This document shows, in pieces, positions 61,342 through 64,000 of a stretch of 64,000 bases of DNA. Below the pieces are notes generated by a model. That model saw only the letters and a list, made by a program, of their open reading frames with translations, made no database searches and was not told the DNA's origin. Positions within the stretch are counted from its first letter, which is position 1. Each line of letters begins with the position of its first letter. This stretch comes from Agromyces archimandritae (lineage in GTDB: Bacteria > Actinomycetota > Actinomycetes > Actinomycetales > Microbacteriaceae): contig NZ_CP071696.1 of NCBI RefSeq assembly GCF_018024495.1, forward strand, positions 2,356,001-2,420,000. The letters run 5' to 3'. The translations under genes and the position numbers were made by a program.

Positions 61342-62811
61342 ATGCCTGACGCCGCGCCCTTGCGCAGCGGGCCGCTGATCGCGACCCTCGCCTTCTCCGG
61401 AATCGTCGTCTCCCTCACCTCGACGCTCATCGTCCCCCTCATCGGAGAGCTGCCCGCCCTCTTCGGCACCGGCGCCTCGACCGCAGCATGGGCCGTCACC
61501 GCGACCCTCCTCGCCGGCGCCGTCGCCACCCCGCTCACCGGCCGCCTCGGCGACCTCTACGGCAAACGCAAGGTCATGCTGATCGCGCTCATCCCGCTCA
61601 TCCTGGGATCTGCGGTCACCGCGCTCGCCGGCGGCATCGGGTGGATGATCGCCGGCCGTGCCCTGCAGGGCCTCGCCACCGGCGTCGTGCCCCTCGGCAT
61701 CAGCATGCTGCGCGACACCCTGCCGCCCGAACGCATCGGCTCGGCGATCGCGCTCATGAGCTCGTCCATGGGCATCGGCGCCGCCGTGGGCCTGCCCGTC
61801 GCCGCCGCCGTCGCGCAGTACACCGACTGGCGCATCCTGTTCTGGGTGATCGCCGCCGTCGGCCTCGCCTGCATCGGGCTCATCCTCTGGGCGGTGCCGC
61901 CCGTGCCGCCGATGGCCCGCGGCCGCTTCGACGCCGTCGGCACCATCGGGCTGAGCATCGTGCTGGCCGCCCTGCTCCTCGCCGTCTCGAAGGGCGCCGA
62001 GTGGGGCTGGGCGAGCCCGATCACCCTCGGGCTCTTCGTCATCGCGGCCGTCGTCGCCGTCGCCTGGGGCGCATGGGAGCTGCGGCGGGCCGACCCGCTC
62101 GTCGACCTGCGCGTCGCCGCCCGCGGCCAGGTGCTGCTCACGAACCTCGCCTCGGTGCTGATCGGCGCAGCCATGTACGCGCAGTCGCTCATCATCCCGC
62201 AGCTCATGCAGCTGCCGGCCGCGACCGGCTACGGCCACGGGCAGTCCATGCTGCAGATGGGGTTGTGGATGGCGCCGTCGGGCATCGCGATGATGGCGGT
62301 CTCGACGATCGGCGCCCGCCTCTCGCAGGCGCGCGGCCCGAAGGTCACCCTCATCGTCGGCTGCGCGATCATGGCGGTCGGTTACGGCGGGTCGACGCTG
62401 CTGACCGGCAGCCTCTGGGGGCTGCTCGCGACGACGATGGTCGCGAGCGCCGGCGTCGGCTTCGCCTACGGCGCGATGCCCGCCCTCGTCATGGGTGCCG
62501 TACCGCGCAGTGAGACGGGTTCGGCCAACAGCGTGAACTCGCTCATGCGCTCGATCGGCACCTCGGTGTCGGCTGCGGTCGTCGGCGTCGTGCTCGCGAC
62601 CATGAGCGTGGATGCCGGAGGCGGGCACGCCATCCCCACGCTCGACGGCTTCCGCGTCGGCCTCCTCATCGGCTGCGGGGTCGCCCTCGGAGCCGGGGCG
62701 ATCGCCCTCGCGATTCCGTACCGCCACGTGCCGGGGTCCGTCATCGGCCACGGCGGGGGCGGTTCGCACGGCGGGGGCGGTGCGTCCGAGTCTGAGGCCG
62801 CCCGGGCCTGA
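61342..62811 (+). CDS. MFS multidrug efflux transporter (EmrB/QacA type)
   Basis: A 489-residue transporter with about 13-14 hydrophobic segments. Motif A reads TGRLGDLYGKRKVMLIAL between segments 2 and 3, and motif C-like GAAVGLPVAAAVAQYTDWRILFW marks the drug/H+ antiporter class. A Gly/His-rich tail (GHGGGGSHGGGGAS) ends the protein. AAGGACCT lies just before the ATG. Probably repressed by the divergent MarR protein; exported compounds are unknown. Confidence 0.92.
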   Translation: MPDAAPLRSGPLIATLAFSGIVVSLTSTLIVPLIGELPALFGTGASTAAWAVTATLLAGAVATPLTGRLGDLYGKRKVMLIALIPLILGSAVTALAGGIGWMIAGRALQGLATGVVPLGISMLRDTLPPERIGSAIALMSSSMGIGAAVGLPVAAAVAQYTDWRILFWVIAAVGLACIGLILWAVPPVPPMARGRFDAVGTIGLSIVLAALLLAVSKGAEWGWASPITLGLFVIAAVVAVAWGAWELRRADPLVDLRVAARGQVLLTNLASVLIGAAMYAQSLIIPQLMQLPAATGYGHGQSMLQMGLWMAPSGIAMMAVSTIGARLSQARGPKVTLIVGCAIMAVGYGGSTLLTGSLWGLLATTMVASAGVGFAYGAMPALVMGAVPRSETGSANSVNSLMRSIGTSVSAAVVGVVLATMSVDAGGGHAIPTLDGFRVGLLIGCGVALGAGAIALAIPYRHVPGSVIGHGGGGSHGGGGASESEAARA

Positions 62812-62845
62812 GGGCGGGTCGGGCCTGAGAGCCTGCCGGCACGAG

Positions 62846-62885
62846 TGCGCCCCGGCATCCATTCGCGAGTGGATGCCGGGGCGCA
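62846..62885. terminator. Bidirectional terminator hairpin
   Basis: Perfect 16-bp arms TGCGCCCCGGCATCCA (62846-62861) and its complement (62870-62885) enclose an 8-base loop, between the convergent MFS and SDR genes. It again uses GGCATCC/GGATGCC as its core, and its right side shares a 20-bp word with 60748. Confidence 0.7.
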
Positions 62886-62926
62886 CCGCCGTGCGCGGCT
62901 CGGCGGCCCGTGCCGGCCCGCGGGGC

Positions 62927-63757
62927 TCAGCCGCGCGAGCCGCCGGTGAACACGCCGGCGACCGCGCCGCCGTCGACGAGCAGGTCGGCGCCGGTGACGA
63001 ACGAGGCCTGCGGCCCGAGGAGGAACGCGGCCGCGTTCGCGATGTCGGTCGGGGTGCCGATCCGGCCCGTGCCGGAACCGTCGATCATGCCGCGCATCTG
63101 GGTGCCGCTGTCGCTGGCGAGCTCGAGCTGGCCCATCGGGGTGGAGATCACCCCGGGGCTGATCGAGTTGATGCGCGCACCGCGCTTGCCCCAGGCAAGG
63201 CTCGCGGCCTGCACGCGCAGCTGGTTGGCGCGCTTCGCGATCGAGTACGCGGCGCCCGGGTCGAGCGGCTTCTCGGGTGCCCCGAGCGGGATGTCGAGCA
63301 GCTGCTCGGTCGGCGTGAACTGCAGCGCCTGCTGCAGTTCGGCCGGCAGGCTCGGTGCGGCCATCGTCCCGGCCATGCTCGCGATGACGACGCCGGCGGC
63401 GCCGGGCGCGACGACCTCGGCGAAGGCGTCGAGCGTGTGGGCCACGCCGAGCAGGTCGACCCGCAGGATCGCCTCGGTGGGCGCCTGGGTCGGCGACAGG
63501 CCGGCGGTGTGGATGACTTCGACGACGTCGCCTGCGGCGGCCGCGGCCTGCGCGAGCGCCTCCACCGAGGCCCGGTCGCCGACGTCGACCTGCTGGGTGA
63601 TGACGTCGTGGCCGTCGCCGCGGAGGGCGGTGGCGACCTCTTCGAGGGCGCTCGCGTTGAAGTCCGCGATGAGCAGCGTGCGGCCTGCTCCCTGCCGTTC
63701 CGCGATGAGCTTGCCCATGCCGCCGACGCCGATCACGACGACGATCTTCTTGGTCAT
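62927..63757 (-). CDS. SDR-family oxidoreductase
   Basis: A 276-residue SDR. The nucleotide site reads VVVIGVGGMGKLIAERQGAG, atypical of the TGxxxGxG pattern; the rest is normal: IADFN for the adenine ribose, SMAGTM with Ser, YSIAK for Tyr/Lys, and GQLELASDSGTQMRGMIDGSG ... VTGADLLVDGGA. An insertion of ~30 residues before YSIAK (ELQQALQFTPTEQLLDIPLG) may cap the active site. AAAGAGGAA precedes the ATG. Substrate unknown. Confidence 0.87.
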   Translation of the reverse strand: MTKKIVVVIGVGGMGKLIAERQGAGRTLLIADFNASALEEVATALRGDGHDVITQQVDVGDRASVEALAQAAAAAGDVVEVIHTAGLSPTQAPTEAILRVDLLGVAHTLDAFAEVVAPGAAGVVIASMAGTMAAPSLPAELQQALQFTPTEQLLDIPLGAPEKPLDPGAAYSIAKRANQLRVQAASLAWGKRGARINSISPGVISTPMGQLELASDSGTQMRGMIDGSGTGRIGTPTDIANAAAFLLGPQASFVTGADLLVDGGAVAGVFTGGSRG

Positions 63758-63902
63758 GATTCCTCTTTCCCTGAGATCACACCGCGCGCCTCTGAGACCG
63801 GACTGCGGTGTCCGGTTGCAGGGTATCAGCGGCCCCTGACGGCGGACCGGGAGCCGGCTGCCGGCACACGCAACGTCCGGCCGGCGACCCTAGGCTGGCA
63901 GG

Positions 63903-64000
63903 ATGCTCGCCCTCATCCGCCACGGCCAGACCGACTGGAACCTCCGAGGACTGTTCCAGGGCACCACCGACATCCCCCTGAACGACACCGGCCGGCTGCA
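63903..64000 (+). CDS. Histidine phosphatase family protein, 3' truncated by window end
   Basis: The first 32 complete codons read [20 protein letters not shown]..., with the RHG phospho-acceptor motif and the TDIPLNDTG element of phosphoglycerate-mutase-like phosphatases. The frame runs off the window. TAGGCT lies exactly 6 bases before the ATG, another leaderless-type start. It is a second, different member of the family found at 10086-10730. Confidence 0.88.
   Translation, partial: MLALIRHGQTDWNLRGLFQGTTDIPLNDTGRL

Overview
The window is very GC-rich and gene-dense. Its operons are full of ATGA/TGATG start-stop overlaps, many genes look leaderless, and GGATGC/GCATCC words recur throughout. 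Together with intergenic repeats built on GGTTGAGTAGGCGC...CTACTCAACC, this points to an actinobacterium of the Microbacteriaceae type. That placement is inference from style and gene content; no rRNA, tRNA, CRISPR array, phage or transposase gene was recognised.

Layout. Bases 1-10033 form a fatty-acid/acyl-CoA degradation block: a truncated alcohol dehydrogenase fused to a GXWXG/DUF4334 module, then divergent operons (acyl-CoA dehydrogenase + SDR; acyl-CoA dehydrogenase + thiolase + FadB-type protein + nitronate-monooxygenase-like protein), closed by a palindromic repeat cluster and a TetR regulator. Bases 10086-20046 hold housekeeping and small-family genes (histidine phosphatase, DEAD-box helicase, RNase HI, MarR, a cyclase-fold protein, a thioesterase-like protein, AraC, SRPBCC, a Fes-like esterase) separated by minisatellites and hairpins. 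Bases 20270-26293 are a five-gene peptide ABC importer with a divergent Lrp-type regulator.

Bases 26834-35891 look like one aromatic-acid catabolic unit: a NitT/TauT-type ABC importer, a GntR regulator, and an operon resembling the lower gallate pathway (galB, galC, a DUF1932-type oxidoreductase, galD) ending in a type I (VOC-fold) extradiol dioxygenase. A near-identical 12-bp operator candidate (ATTGTCAGCAAT / ATTGTTGACAAT) lies at the importer promoter and at the gntR/galB divergent promoters, tying the parts together. This is the strongest candidate here for an undescribed combination. Bases 35952-43460 hold an iron-box-controlled siderophore-interacting protein, a GMC oxidoreductase pair, small membrane and cupin genes, and an SDR with an extra N-terminal domain.

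Bases 44046-52875 are a second peptide import-and-hydrolysis system: a double-domain Lrp regulator, binding protein, permease, a permease-ATPase fusion, ATPase, prolidase-like amidohydrolase and M20 peptidase. Bases 53096-57996 are a protocatechuate ortho-cleavage operon (IclR regulator, pcaHGBDC). The rest carries a DNA-glycosylase-like gene, a NYN/PIN-like protein, a glyoxalase-fold protein, a MarR/MFS efflux pair, an SDR and the 5' end of a histidine phosphatase.

The intergenic DNA is unusually structured: several unrelated families of dispersed palindromes (some identical copies), tandem repeats of 31, 32, 33 and 34 bp at different loci, and one interleaved A-B-A'-B' inverted repeat. No sequence comparison could be run; family names rest on motifs and remembered family signatures.
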